From Leminorella richardii (GTDB lineage Bacteria > Pseudomonadota > Gammaproteobacteria > Enterobacterales > Enterobacteriaceae): DNA of 64,000 bases. Every line of letters begins with the position of its first letter. Position 1 is the first letter of the stretch. The stretch is from positions 3,587,501-3,651,500 of the forward strand of contig NZ_LS483470.1 in the NCBI RefSeq assembly GCF_900478135.1. The letters are read 5' to 3'. This document shows, one piece after another, positions 1-8,971 of this stretch. The position numbers and the translations under genes were made by a program. The notes under the pieces are model-generated. The model made no database searches and was not told the DNA's origin. It worked only from the letters and a program-made list of their open reading frames with translations.

Positions 1-44
1 TTTTAAAAACTTGCTCAACTGCCGATTGTTTAACCAACCGGCAG

Positions 45-836
45 CTAAATAGCCTGTTCCTGTAGCGACTCAAAGCCGAATTGACGTAACGCAGGTAAAA
101 GGCGCTCCGTCGCGTCATTCTTTCTTGAACAGTATGCAATTCCCGGCTGGCGTTCACCCCACTGAGCACCAAGCTCTTCCAGCAGCGATTTAACTCTTCG
201 CGCAATGGCCGCGCCGGAGTCCACCATAACGACGCCTTTTGGCAAGACGGCTGCTAATTCCTCTTTTAGTAGAGGAAAGTGGGTACAGCCCAATACGATC
301 GTATCCGGCTGAGTGCTAGACGTGAACCAGGGCGATAAAATAGCCTTTAACTCATCGGTATCTATTGCGCCACCGTGCAGCTTTTCTTCAGCCATTTCGA
401 CTAGCCTGCTGGCTCCCATCAGCTCAATGCGGCAGTCTTGTGCAAACTGCGCAATTAAGTCGTGAGTATACGGGCGATTCACCGTTACGTTGGTTGCCAG
501 CAGCCCGACAACGCCGTTACGAGTTAATCTGGCTGCAGGTTTAACCGCGGGCACAACGCCCACTACGGGAATGCTCATCCGTTCACGCAGCGCCGATAGA
601 GCAACTACGCTTGCGGTATTACAGGCAACCACGATGATATCAATGGAATGTCGACGACAAATCGCTTCCACCATCGCCACAACCCGCTGAGCTATAGTGG
701 ATTCACTCTTTTCACCGTAGGGAAAGCCCGCGTTGTCAAACGCATAAATGACAGATAAATCCGGCATTAACTGCCGGATTTCCCGGTAGACCGAAAGCCC
801 CCCCACGCCAGAATCAAATACCAGTGCAGTCGGCAT
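45..836 (-). CDS. murI: Glutamate racemase MurI
   Basis: Converts L-glutamate to D-glutamate for peptidoglycan precursor synthesis in the cytosol. The protein has the racemase signatures: an N-terminal DSGVGG motif, the catalytic-cysteine segment ACNTAS near residue 75, and the second cysteine segment GCTHFP near residue 185. About 263 residues, usual for the family. I place the start at the ATG at 836 because an AAGGAG ribosome binding site lies about 9 bases upstream; an in-frame ATG at 857 would put that site inside the gene. It follows btuB on the same strand with only a short gap, the same btuB-murI order as in E. coli, so the two are probably co-transcribed. Confidence 0.96.
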   Translation of the reverse strand: MPTALVFDSGVGGLSVYREIRQLMPDLSVIYAFDNAGFPYGEKSESTIAQRVVAMVEAICRRHSIDIIVVACNTASVVALSALRERMSIPVVGVVPAVKPAARLTRNGVVGLLATNVTVNRPYTHDLIAQFAQDCRIELMGASRLVEMAEEKLHGGAIDTDELKAILSPWFTSSTQPDTIVLGCTHFPLLKEELAAVLPKGVVMVDSGAAIARRVKSLLEELGAQWGERQPGIAYCSRKNDATERLLPALRQFGFESLQEQAI

Positions 837-859
837 AGGGGATGCTCCTTTTTTCATCG

Positions 860-2707
860 CTAGAAGGTATAGCTTGCAGTGAGATAGTACTCTCGCCCTG
901 CGGTTTCATAGTTGCTGGCCGTTTCATACTCTTTATCAAACAGGTTAGCTACCCGGCCACGCACGGTAAACTGCTCAGTAACCGGGTAGGCGACCGAGAC
1001 ATCAACCGTGCTGTAGCTAGACAGCCGCTTCTGCTGACTGGCATAGGCAGACGTGTTGTTATCATATCGCTTACCGTAATACTGATATGATACATCCATA
1101 TCTAGGCCAAACATATTCCAATCCAGCTGATATTTCGCTTTCTGCTTAGAGCGCCGCGCCAGAACTTCGTCGTCTTTATCGCGACGCGGATCGAGGTACT
1201 CTAACGTGATCTTATGCTCAACCGGCCCCGTATTGAATGAACCGTTCCACTCTATTCCTCGGATGGTCGCCGACTCAATGTTGTAGTAACGCCCTTCCCA
1301 TGTAACAGGATCCGACTCATAGCCAATCAGGTTGGTTATCTTGTTTCGATAGGCCGCCAGGCGCCAGTTCAGCGGTCCGGTATCGCCCTCTAGCCCAATC
1401 TCCCACTGGCGAGACTCTTCTGGCTTAAGATCTTTATTGGACGAAATATAGAAGCGATCGGATCCATACTGCTGTCCCAGCGTTGGCGCAAGAAAACCGG
1501 TGCCGTAAGACAGCGTCAGGCGATAAGCAGGAATAAATTCCCACGCCGCAGCCGCCTGCCAGGTTTCATGCCAGCCGTACTCTTCGTTATCGTCGGTACG
1601 CACTGCGCCTTCAAACAGGAACTGACCGATCCCCTGTTGTCCAGTCAGATAAAAACCGGTGTTGTCACGCTTGTAGCGATCGGAAGTATAGTTATCGGAC
1701 GACTCCAGCTTCTCCTGTCGCCAGTCCACACCTCCGCTCAGTACCGTGTTGTCAAAGTGGTACGAGTTACCCCACTGCACGTTACGCTGCGTCATGTCGT
1801 CAAGGGTTGTCCCGTCTTTATAGCGGCCTTTGATGCTATCGTAGTTGTAGTCTTTGTATCTCTGGTAGCTGGCAATAAGCTGAGAGGAAAAACCTCCCTC
1901 AAGGAAACGCAGCCCCAAATCGTAGTTACGGCTATAGAGCTGGCGCTCGTCACCATAACTGCCATCATATTCCGAATTGTTGCCATAGCCGTAAGCGCGC
2001 AGGAAACCGGAAAACTGTGAGGAAAACTGCTGGTCGATCCCTGCCCACAGCGACTTGCTTCTAAACCCGTCGCGATCGCTGTCGGGCGCATAGGAAGAAG
2101 CTGGCTGAATATTGAATCCGCGCGAATCTTCAAACGCACCGGCTGCCGTAATCGTCGTTTTCTCACCAAAGGTGTGGCGAATGCTGCCGTCATACAGCTG
2201 ATAGTGGTTTGAACCAACGCCGGTCTCAATCTGGCCGCCGTCTTTATCGCGGGTGGTAATGATGTTAATGACGCCGCCGATGGCCTCAGAACCGTATACC
2301 GCCGAGCGAGGCCCGCGAATAAACTCGATGCGCTGCACCAGAGAAATCGGCACTTGGTTAAAGTCTGCCGCTCCCATAATGCCCGATATGGGGAGACGAA
2401 TACCGTCCACCAGCACCAGAACGTGTCGGGACTCGGTACCGCGCACGTAAAGGCTGGCCGCCTGGCCGCGCCCGCCGTTTTGAGCGATATCGACACCGGG
2501 CAGGCGGCGTAAAACGTCAGTCAGGCTTTTTGACTGCCAGAGGTCAATCTGATCGCGATTGATAACATCCACGGGAGCAAGCACGGTTGATACCGGCTGC
2601 GGGAAGCGATTTGCCGTCACCACCATCGTTTGTGCGTCGTCATCCGCCCATGCTGAAAAGGCCAGCGCCGGAAGCGAGGCAAGTAACATTCTCTTTTTTA
2701 TAGACAT
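860..2707 (-). CDS. btuB: Outer-membrane vitamin B12 receptor BtuB
   Basis: TonB-dependent receptor importing cobalamins across the outer membrane. The protein starts with a signal peptide (positively charged KKR, hydrophobic core, cleavage after SAWA), then the TonB box region (MVVTANR), a plug domain with LRRLPGVDI and the YGSEAIGGVINIITTRD segment typical of BtuB, and a 22-strand barrel ending in the aromatic C-terminal residue of outer-membrane proteins (YTF). About 615 residues, as expected. The start is set at the ATG at 2707, which aligns with E. coli BtuB; an ATG at 2719 would add four residues. Expression is expected to be controlled by the cobalamin riboswitch immediately upstream on the same strand. 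Confidence 0.96.
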   Translation of the reverse strand: MSIKKRMLLASLPALAFSAWADDDAQTMVVTANRFPQPVSTVLAPVDVINRDQIDLWQSKSLTDVLRRLPGVDIAQNGGRGQAASLYVRGTESRHVLVLVDGIRLPISGIMGAADFNQVPISLVQRIEFIRGPRSAVYGSEAIGGVINIITTRDKDGGQIETGVGSNHYQLYDGSIRHTFGEKTTITAAGAFEDSRGFNIQPASSYAPDSDRDGFRSKSLWAGIDQQFSSQFSGFLRAYGYGNNSEYDGSYGDERQLYSRNYDLGLRFLEGGFSSQLIASYQRYKDYNYDSIKGRYKDGTTLDDMTQRNVQWGNSYHFDNTVLSGGVDWRQEKLESSDNYTSDRYKRDNTGFYLTGQQGIGQFLFEGAVRTDDNEEYGWHETWQAAAAWEFIPAYRLTLSYGTGFLAPTLGQQYGSDRFYISSNKDLKPEESRQWEIGLEGDTGPLNWRLAAYRNKITNLIGYESDPVTWEGRYYNIESATIRGIEWNGSFNTGPVEHKITLEYLDPRRDKDDEVLARRSKQKAKYQLDWNMFGLDMDVSYQYYGKRYDNNTSAYASQQKRLSSYSTVDVSVAYPVTEQFTVRGRVANLFDKEYETASNYETAGREYYLTASYTF

Positions 2708-2787
2708 AAAATAAAGCATCCAACTTCAGTTGCAGGATGCCGCAAAAAGACAGCGCGTAGTACGCGACGGCTGTTTTCCATGCGACA

Positions 2788-2985
2788 GGATCCCGGCAGG
2801 TCTTCGGGCTTAAGAACATTGGTGGTCAACGACTTCCCATCTCAAAGACAGTGTCTGTATCCAGCGTTAGCCGATACGGTTGCCATCGTTCTATTTACCG
2901 CTGCGCGTCAGCTCTGGATTTTCACCAGATTCCCTTTTCACGTAGAAGCCGTGAAGGCTTCATTCAGACCGGACCACACATGCTA
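2788..2985 (-). promoter_or_regulatory. Cobalamin (AdoCbl) riboswitch in btuB leader
   Basis: Read on the minus strand, the btuB leader contains conserved cobalamin riboswitch elements: a GGGAATCTGGTGAAAATCC segment, followed by the GAGCTGACGCGCAGCGGT core near 2900-2930, and the 3' B12-box region GAAGACCTGCCGG near 2790-2803. The order and spacing match the E. coli btuB leader. Known family role: binding adenosylcobalamin blocks btuB translation and transcription. The exact boundaries are approximate. Confidence 0.93.
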
Positions 2986-3000
2986 CATTTTGTTAATATA

Positions 3001-3048
3001 GATGTCTAGACTGCTATTTCCTTAAAATTGACCTAAAGGCTAGACATC
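3001..3048. promoter_or_regulatory. Inverted repeat in btuB-trmA divergent promoter region
   Basis: Perfect 9-base inverted repeat, GATGTCTAG at 3001-3009 and CTAGACATC at 3040-3048, between the riboswitch and trmA. It could be an operator or a hairpin; no regulator is suggested by the sequence. Confidence 0.4.
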
Positions 3049-3111
3049 GTCGGATCATGTCCTACAATGCCGCCTTAACCCTATTTTCAACCGCATCAAT
3101 CCGAGACGCCG

Positions 3112-4215
3112 ATGACGCCAGAAACACTCCCGATTGAAAGCTATGACGCCCTACTGGCAGAAAAGACCGATCGCCTGATCGCTATGATGGCGCCCTTCAA
3201 CGCGCCAAAACCGGAAGTTTTCGCTTCACCGAAAAGCCACTACCGCATGCGGGCAGAGTTTCATATCTGGCACGAAGGGGACGACCTCTATCACGTGATG
3301 TTCGACCGTGAGACCAAGCAGCGCATCCGGGTTAACAGTTTTCCCGCCGCCAGCGAGCTGATAAATCGGCTCATGCCTACCCTGCTCAATGAAATCAGGC
3401 CCCATCATTCTCTGCGCTACAAGCTGTTTCAAATCGACTACCTGTCAACAGTCAGCGGTGAAGTCATCGTTTCTCTGCTGTACCACCGCAAGCTTGACGA
3501 AGAGTGGCAGCAGTACGCCGTAGCTCTTCGCGAAAACCTACAAAAGCAAGGATTCAACCTTCAACTCATTGGCCGGGCGTTAAAGCAAAAGATTTGTCTG
3601 GAAAGGGACTACGTTGATGAGTGCCTGACGGTCAGCGGTAAAGAGATCGTTTATCGCCAAACAGAGAACAGCTTCACTCAGCCAAATGCGGCAGTCAACG
3701 TACACATGCTGGAGTGGGCACAGCGCATTACCAAAGGCTCTCGCGGCGACCTGCTGGAGCTTTACTGCGGTAACGGCAACTTCTCTCTGGCGCTGGCGGG
3801 TAACTTCGAGCGCGTGTTGGCTACCGAAATCGCCAAACCGTCCGTCGCCGCTGCGCAGTACAACATTGCGGTTAACCACATTGATAACATTCAGATTATT
3901 CGCATGTCTGCGGAAGAATTCACTCAGGCCATGCGGGGAGTGCGGGAATTTAACCGCCTGCAGGGAATCGATTTAACGGACTATCGCTGTGAAACCATCT
4001 TTGTCGATCCCCCTCGCAGCGGGCTTGATACACAAACCGTTAAACTCGTACAGGAATATCCGCGCATTCTCTACGTCTCCTGCAATCCTGAGACACTGTG
4101 TGACAACCTGAAAACGCTGAGCGAAACGCATCGCGTTGTTCATCTAGCTCTATTCGATCAGTTCCCGTACACCCATCATATGGAAAGCGGCGTACTGCTG
4201 GAAAAAATCGCCTGA
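3112..4215 (+). CDS. trmA: tRNA (uracil-5-)-methyltransferase TrmA
   Basis: SAM-dependent methylation of U54 in the T-loop of tRNA. The 367-residue protein matches E. coli TrmA in length. It has the SAM-binding motif LLELYCGNGNFSLAL near residue 213, the FVDPPRSG catalytic loop near residue 299, and the nucleophile motif VSCNP near residue 323 with the TrmA-type ETLC extension. No TRAM or Fe-S cysteine cluster is seen at the N terminus, which separates it from RlmC/RlmD. It is divergent from btuB and convergent with yijD. Confidence 0.96.
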   Translation: MTPETLPIESYDALLAEKTDRLIAMMAPFNAPKPEVFASPKSHYRMRAEFHIWHEGDDLYHVMFDRETKQRIRVNSFPAASELINRLMPTLLNEIRPHHSLRYKLFQIDYLSTVSGEVIVSLLYHRKLDEEWQQYAVALRENLQKQGFNLQLIGRALKQKICLERDYVDECLTVSGKEIVYRQTENSFTQPNAAVNVHMLEWAQRITKGSRGDLLELYCGNGNFSLALAGNFERVLATEIAKPSVAAAQYNIAVNHIDNIQIIRMSAEEFTQAMRGVREFNRLQGIDLTDYRCETIFVDPPRSGLDTQTVKLVQEYPRILYVSCNPETLCDNLKTLSETHRVVHLALFDQFPYTHHMESGVLLEKIA

Positions 4216-4220
4216 CGATA

Positions 4221-4250
4221 AAAACAGAAAAGCCCTGACGCTGTCAGGGC
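4221..4250 (-). terminator. Rho-independent terminator of fabR-yijD
   Basis: Stem GCCCTGAC-gct-GTCAGGGC at 4232-4250. On the minus strand it is followed by a T-rich run (TTTTCTGTTTTT), so it mainly serves the leftward yijD transcript; it may also stop trmA. Confidence 0.75.
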
Positions 4251-4287
4251 CTTCATCGCCAATCTTTATCACGAATCTAATCAGCGT

Positions 4288-4656
4288 TTATTCCGTAACC
4301 TTCGCCTTTGGTTTCAGCACGCCGAGCTTATGGCCAATCCAGAACACTAACGCCACACAGATAATCGTCAGCAGGAAGTTTGATCCCATGCCTGCATACT
4401 GAGCGCGGATCACCGCGCTGTATAGGAATAGCCCAAGCAGGAAACAGCAAACGACAAGAGACGGCATGCCTTCCGGCATCGGCTGAGACACATAGCGCTG
4501 ATGCAGGAAATAGACCGCAAAACCGAGCGCAATCAGCGGGAAAATGGAAAAAGTAATAACGGAATCAAACAGCGCGTTAAAAGAACCGTTAAGGGAAATA
4601 CCGGCGATAAACGCCATCAGCAGTGGGCCGAACTCTTTTTTCGTTTTTTCTGTCAT
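4288..4656 (-). CDS. yijD: YijD family inner-membrane protein
   Basis: 122-residue protein with four predicted hydrophobic segments and a charged cytosolic N terminus (MTEKTKKEFG). Length and sequence match the conserved enterobacterial YijD (DUF1422) family, which has no established biochemical role. It lies directly downstream of fabR on the same strand, 20 bases after the fabR stop, as in E. coli, so it is probably co-transcribed with it. A short C-terminal basic tail follows the last membrane segment. Confidence 0.93.
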   Translation of the reverse strand: MTEKTKKEFGPLLMAFIAGISLNGSFNALFDSVITFSIFPLIALGFAVYFLHQRYVSQPMPEGMPSLVVCCFLLGLFLYSAVIRAQYAGMGSNFLLTIICVALVFWIGHKLGVLKPKAKVTE

Positions 4657-4676
4657 AACTGCTCTCCTTCATTGAC

Positions 4677-5315
4677 TCATAGCGAAACGGGCACCGTGCC
4701 CTTTTCCTGCTCCCGGCGATACCAGTAGTAAACACCTTTAGAAATCATTCTCAGCTGTAAGACTAACCGTTCTTCCAGCTGGTTACGTTGGGCTACGTCA
4801 ATATCCAGCGCTTCTGCACCGGCGCTGAATACAATCGTCACCATGGCTTCAGCCTGCGCCTCTGTAAAGCTGCGAGGCATTTGGTTCGCCTGCTCTAAAT
4901 AGTCCGCCAGTTCAGCAATAAAGTGCTGGATTTCTCGGGCAACGGCGGCACGAAACGCCGCAGACGTGCCAGAGCGCTCCCGCAGCAGCAGGCGAAAGGC
5001 GTTGGGGTTATGGTCGATAAATTCCATAAACGTGGACACAGAAGTGCGGATCACACTGCCGCCCTTGGCAATGCGCTGACGCGCCTGCCGCATCAGCTGG
5101 CGCAGCATCAGCCCGCTTTCGTCCACCATCGTCAGACCCAGTTCGTCAACGTCGCGAAAGTGGCGATAGAAAGACGTAGGCGCAATGCCCGCCTCTCTCG
5201 CCACTTCGCGCAGGCTCAGGCTGGCAAAGCTACGCTCCGCGCTGAGTTGACTAAATGCAGCCTGAATAAGAGAGCGACGCGTCCGCTCTTTTTGTAGTGC
5301 TCTGACGCCTATCAC
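4677..5315 (-). CDS. fabR: TetR-family repressor FabR
   Basis: Represses unsaturated fatty-acid synthesis genes (fabA, fabB) in response to the saturated/unsaturated acyl-thioester ratio. 212 residues; the N-terminal TetR helix-turn-helix (LSLREVAREAGIAPTSFYRH, residues about 33-52) is nearly identical to E. coli FabR, as is the central FRLLLRERSGTSAAFR segment. Start MIGVRALQKE matches the E. coli start with one inserted residue. The C-terminal tail after YYWYRREQEKG differs from E. coli. It is followed by yijD. In E. coli sthA lies between fabR and oxyR; here only about 100 bases separate them and there is no sthA. Confidence 0.95.
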   Translation of the reverse strand: MIGVRALQKERTRRSLIQAAFSQLSAERSFASLSLREVAREAGIAPTSFYRHFRDVDELGLTMVDESGLMLRQLMRQARQRIAKGGSVIRTSVSTFMEFIDHNPNAFRLLLRERSGTSAAFRAAVAREIQHFIAELADYLEQANQMPRSFTEAQAEAMVTIVFSAGAEALDIDVAQRNQLEERLVLQLRMISKGVYYWYRREQEKGTVPVSL

Positions 5316-5414
5316 GTCTTGATTCCTTACTTATTCCGCTCCGGCAAACGGCTTGCGGATATCAACAAACCTGCGCTCTATTTGACTCAGAAACGACAAG
5401 AAATGCTTAGCAAC

Positions 5415-6332
5415 CTATGCCGTTTTTTTCTGTTCTGACTCAATAACGCTAGGCATATGTTTGGCAATACTTTCCGCCAGCTGCTCGTAGCGAGCGCGCA
5501 GCGGCGAACCTGGGCGATATACTAGGCCAATCGTACGCTTAGGCTCTGGCTTGTAGCAGGGCAAATAGCAAATGCCATCGCGCTCACGCTCCGACGGCGT
5601 AGCCAACAGAGGCAGCAGCGTAATACCACTGGCGGCAGCCACCATGTTGCGCAGCGTCTCAAGGCTGGTTGCCCTAAAGTGAGAATCTTCGTCCGCACCG
5701 GCCTGGAAGCAGAACCCCAGCGCCTGATCGCGCAGACAGTGGCCGTCTTCCAGCATCAGTAGCTTCTCGCCGGAGAGCTCTGACATCATAATTTTATCGC
5801 GATCTGCCCACTTGTGATCGGAATAAATCGCTAAGCACATCGGCTCGTCGTATAGCGGCATTTCGATAAAGGACTCAGTCTCCTTTACCAGCGCCAAAAT
5901 TGCACAGTCGAGCTTGCCGCTGTCCAACTGAGACAGCAGATCTTTGGTTTGCGCTTCGTGCAGGTACATTTCCAGCTTGGGAAACGACTTGTGCAGCATC
6001 GGAATAATGTGCGGCAGCAGGTAGGGTGCAACAGTGGGAATCAGCCCAATATGCAGTGGCCCGGACATGGTCTCACCCTGCTGGCTGGCCATTTCCTTCA
6101 ACACTTTCACTTCCCGCAGTACCTTCTTGGCCTGATCTACCAACAGCATGCCCGCCTGTGTAAACAGCACTTTGCGGCTGGTGCGCTCAAGCAGCATAAC
6201 GCCAAGCTCATCTTCCAGCTTGCGAATCTGACCGCTCAATGTCGGTTGGCTAACGTGACAAGAATCCGCCGCCCGCCGGAAATGACAGTGTTCTGAGAGC
6301 GCGACGAGGTATTCTAAGTCTCGAATATTCAT
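5415..6332 (-). CDS. oxyR: Peroxide-sensing LysR-type regulator OxyR
   Basis: Transcription factor activated by hydrogen peroxide through an intramolecular disulfide. 305 residues. The N-terminal LysR helix-turn-helix (FRRAADSCHVSQPTLSGQIR) is followed by the regulatory domain containing the redox pair in GHCLRDQALGFC, which corresponds to Cys199 and Cys208 of E. coli OxyR. Here oxyR and fabR are on the same strand. It is divergent from a peroxiredoxin-glutaredoxin gene that is a likely direct target, the arrangement known from Haemophilus-type oxyR-pgdX loci. Confidence 0.96.
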   Translation of the reverse strand: MNIRDLEYLVALSEHCHFRRAADSCHVSQPTLSGQIRKLEDELGVMLLERTSRKVLFTQAGMLLVDQAKKVLREVKVLKEMASQQGETMSGPLHIGLIPTVAPYLLPHIIPMLHKSFPKLEMYLHEAQTKDLLSQLDSGKLDCAILALVKETESFIEMPLYDEPMCLAIYSDHKWADRDKIMMSELSGEKLLMLEDGHCLRDQALGFCFQAGADEDSHFRATSLETLRNMVAAASGITLLPLLATPSERERDGICYLPCYKPEPKRTIGLVYRPGSPLRARYEQLAESIAKHMPSVIESEQKKTA

Positions 6333-6492
6333 AGCCCTGTCCCTTATCTTAAGATAGAAAGTGTCAATAGATAGAATAGTGACTAACGATTATACCTATT
6401 AAACTATCAAATGGATAATCCACATCAACGAAAACATGACGTACGGCAGCAAAAAAATGCGCCGCTAAATCAACAGGCTTATGAGGACATCC
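6333..6492. promoter_or_regulatory. Divergent oxyR / peroxiredoxin promoter region with ATAG/CTAT half-sites
   Basis: The 160-base divergent interval contains several ATAG elements (6354, 6367, 6371, 6376) and CTAT elements (6396, 6404). These are the core tetranucleotides contacted by the OxyR tetramer, although the spacing is not canonical. The inference is that OxyR controls itself and the peroxidase here. Confidence 0.5.
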
Positions 6493-7224
6493 ATGTTTAC
6501 TTCCCGCGAAGGACAAAGCGTACCGCAAACTACTTTTCATACTCGTCAGGGGGACCGCTGGGTCGATATCACTACAGATGAACTGTTTGCCAACAAAACC
6601 GTTATTCTGTTCTCCCTGCCAGGCGCCTTTACGCCGACCTGCTCGTCCAGCCACCTGCCGCGCTATAACGAACTGGCGCCAGTGTTCAAACAGCACGGCG
6701 TAGACAGCATTCTGTGCGTTTCTGTTAACGACACCTTCGTCATGAACGCGTGGAAATCCGAACAGAGCGCAGAAAACATCACCTTTATTCCCGACGGCAA
6801 CGGTGAATTCACTAAAGGTATGGATATGCTGGTCGAGAAGGCAGACTTAGGCTTTGGCCCTCGCTCATGGCGCTATTCCATGCTGGTTCGCAACGGCGTG
6901 GTCGAAAAAATGTTTATCGAACCCAATAAGCCGGGCGACCCGTTTGAAGTTTCTGACGCAGACACCATGCTGAAGTACCTAGCACCGGACTGCAAGCTGC
7001 AGGAGTCTATCTCCCTGTTTACCAAGCCGGGCTGCCCGTTCTGCTCTAAGGCCAAGCAAATGCTGCAAGATCGCGGCCTGCAGTATGAAGAAATTATCCT
7101 CGGCACCGACGCCACCACCGTCAGCCTGCGCGCTGTCAGCGGTCGCTCAACCGTACCGCAGGTTTATATCGGTGGACGCCACATCGGCGGCAGCGACGAT
7201 TTAGAAAGCTACCTCGCCGCCTAG
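6493..7224 (+). CDS. Hybrid peroxiredoxin-glutaredoxin (glutathione peroxidase, PGdx/Prx5 type)
   Basis: A fusion of a Prx5-type peroxiredoxin (residues about 1-165) and a glutaredoxin (about 170-243). The peroxidatic cysteine lies in LPGAFTPTCS near residue 50. The glutaredoxin active site is CPFC in TKPGCPFCSKAK, with the TVPQVYIGG glutathione-binding loop and GGSDDL. Known family members reduce hydrogen peroxide and alkyl peroxides with glutathione directly, because the glutaredoxin domain recycles the peroxiredoxin domain. Start at ATG 6493, preceded by GAGGA; an upstream ATG at 6481 overlaps that site. Divergent from oxyR, which supports a role in the peroxide response. A strong terminator follows. 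Confidence 0.95.
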   Translation: MFTSREGQSVPQTTFHTRQGDRWVDITTDELFANKTVILFSLPGAFTPTCSSSHLPRYNELAPVFKQHGVDSILCVSVNDTFVMNAWKSEQSAENITFIPDGNGEFTKGMDMLVEKADLGFGPRSWRYSMLVRNGVVEKMFIEPNKPGDPFEVSDADTMLKYLAPDCKLQESISLFTKPGCPFCSKAKQMLQDRGLQYEEIILGTDATTVSLRAVSGRSTVPQVYIGGRHIGGSDDLESYLAA

Positions 7225-7325
7225 CAGTACCCAGATCGATGATGTGATATTGACGCCCGCAGGCCTGTTCGGCGGGTTGAAGAGAGTAACTCCTGTCTAT
7301 TTTTAGTTAGCCAATGGTAAGTTTT

Positions 7326-7353
7326 GGCGGACTTCGGTCCGCCCTTTTTTTTT
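7326..7353 (+). terminator. Rho-independent terminator after the peroxiredoxin gene
   Basis: Stem GGCGGAC-ttcg-GTCCGCC with a stable TTCG tetraloop, followed by nine T residues. It sits only 20 bases before the next start codon, so the downstream flavoprotein gene needs read-through or its own promoter. Confidence 0.92.
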
Positions 7354-7373
7354 ATCTCAGGGAGCTCAACAGA

Positions 7374-8822
7374 ATGAAAGAATTACAGGTTGACGTCGCC
7401 GTTATCGGCGGAGGGACCGCAGGCCTTGGCGCCTATCGTTCGGCAAAGCGCTTTACCCCCAGCGTCGTGATGATCGAAGGGGGTCCGTTCGGCACCACCT
7501 GCGCTCGCGTGGGCTGCATGCCGTCCAAACTGCTCATCGCCGCCGCAGAAGCGGTACACGAGATTGAAAAAGCGCCACAGTTCGGCGTTCACACGACGGG
7601 AGAAATCCGAATTGACGGTCGCGAAGTCATGGATCGCGTCAAGCGCGAACGCGATCGTTTCGTTGGTTTTGTGCTAGAGGGAGTTGATGAAATCCCCTCT
7701 CAGGACAAAATTTTAGGCTATGCCAAATTCCTTGATAACAACACCCTTCAGGTTGACGACCACACCCGCATCGTTGCCAGACGCATCGTTATCGCCACCG
7801 GCTCTCGCCCCAGTTGGCCAGCTCCGTGGAACTCGCTAGGCGATCGCCTGATTATTAATGACGACGTATTTAGCTGGGACGACTTGCCCTCCTCCGTAGC
7901 GGTCTTCGGCCCCGGCGTTATCGGCCTTGAGCTTGGCCAAGCGCTGCACCGCCTTGGCGTTAACGTCACCATGTTTGGCGTCGGCGGCGCGGTTGGTCCA
8001 CTGACAGATGCAGCCATTCGCCAGTATGCAGAAAAGACCATCAACCAAGAGTTTTATCTCGATCCGGATGCAAAGGTTGAAATCATGGAGCGCCGCGGCG
8101 ACGCCGTATTTATCCGCTACCTGGATAAAGAGGGTCAAACCCGCGAAATCACCGTTGACTATGTGTTGGCCGCAACGGGCCGCCGCCCCAACGTCGACAA
8201 TATCGGGTTAGAAAATACCACGCTGGAATTGGATGCCCGCGGCGTGCCCGTCGCGTCTTCTCAAACGATGCAAACCAGCGTGGCGCACATCTTTGTGGCC
8301 GGCGACGCCAGCAACCAGCTACCGCTGCTGCACGAAGCCAGCGATCAGGCGCGCATCGCCGGTGAAAACGCAGGCTCATATCCAGAAGTATCGCCAGGCC
8401 TGCGCCGCAGTGTACTCTCGGTTGTCTTCTCCGATCCGCAAATCGCGATGGTAGGGTCGACCTATCGTGAACTCAGCCAGAAGTTCAGCGCCTGTGGCTG
8501 CTTTGAAGTAGGAGAAGTATCCTTTGAAAACCAGGGGCGTTCTCGCGTTATGCTGCGTAATAAAGGCATGCTTCACGTCTATGGCGAACAGGGCACCGGC
8601 CGCTTCCTCGGTGCGGAAATGATTGGCCCTGATGCTGAGCATATCGGCCATCTGTTGGCTTGGGCTCACCAGCAGCAGATGACCATCGGTCAAATGCTGG
8701 ACATGCCGTTTTACCACCCGGTTGTTGAAGAGGGGCTGAGAACTGCTCTACGCGATCTTCACGCCAAGCTACGACTGGGCGATGCCGAGACCGAACGCTG
8801 CCAGCGCTGCCCCGGGGACTAA
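7374..8822 (+). CDS. Dihydrolipoyl dehydrogenase-like FAD disulfide oxidoreductase
   Basis: 482-residue pyridine nucleotide-disulfide oxidoreductase. The FAD motif VIGGGTAGLGAYR is at residues 9-21, the redox-active disulfide is in CARVGCMPSK near residue 43, the NAD(P) motif is VFGPGVIGLELG near residue 180, a second FAD contact is VAGDAS near residue 320, and the C-terminal catalytic His-Glu pair is in YHPVVEEGL. This is the lipoamide dehydrogenase branch, but the gene stands alone and has no lipoyl-enzyme partner. The C-terminal tail carries an unusual CQRC motif. Start at ATG 7374 after CAGGGAG; the longer reading frame from 7314 crosses the terminator. Its position behind the OxyR-linked peroxidase suggests a redox-stress role, which is inferred. 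Confidence 0.88.
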   Translation: MKELQVDVAVIGGGTAGLGAYRSAKRFTPSVVMIEGGPFGTTCARVGCMPSKLLIAAAEAVHEIEKAPQFGVHTTGEIRIDGREVMDRVKRERDRFVGFVLEGVDEIPSQDKILGYAKFLDNNTLQVDDHTRIVARRIVIATGSRPSWPAPWNSLGDRLIINDDVFSWDDLPSSVAVFGPGVIGLELGQALHRLGVNVTMFGVGGAVGPLTDAAIRQYAEKTINQEFYLDPDAKVEIMERRGDAVFIRYLDKEGQTREITVDYVLAATGRRPNVDNIGLENTTLELDARGVPVASSQTMQTSVAHIFVAGDASNQLPLLHEASDQARIAGENAGSYPEVSPGLRRSVLSVVFSDPQIAMVGSTYRELSQKFSACGCFEVGEVSFENQGRSRVMLRNKGMLHVYGEQGTGRFLGAEMIGPDAEHIGHLLAWAHQQQMTIGQMLDMPFYHPVVEEGLRTALRDLHAKLRLGDAETERCQRCPGD

Positions 8823-8971
8823 CTTCCTCTGCTCCTTCACCTGTGCGCCCAGCGCGTACAGGTGAAGTCCCCCCAAGTCTCAAAGCCTTCGATAATATTG
8901 TCTCCGTCAACTATACAAACTCTTTTTACCTCGATACATTTCTTCTTTGCCTATAAAAATTCGAGAAAACA

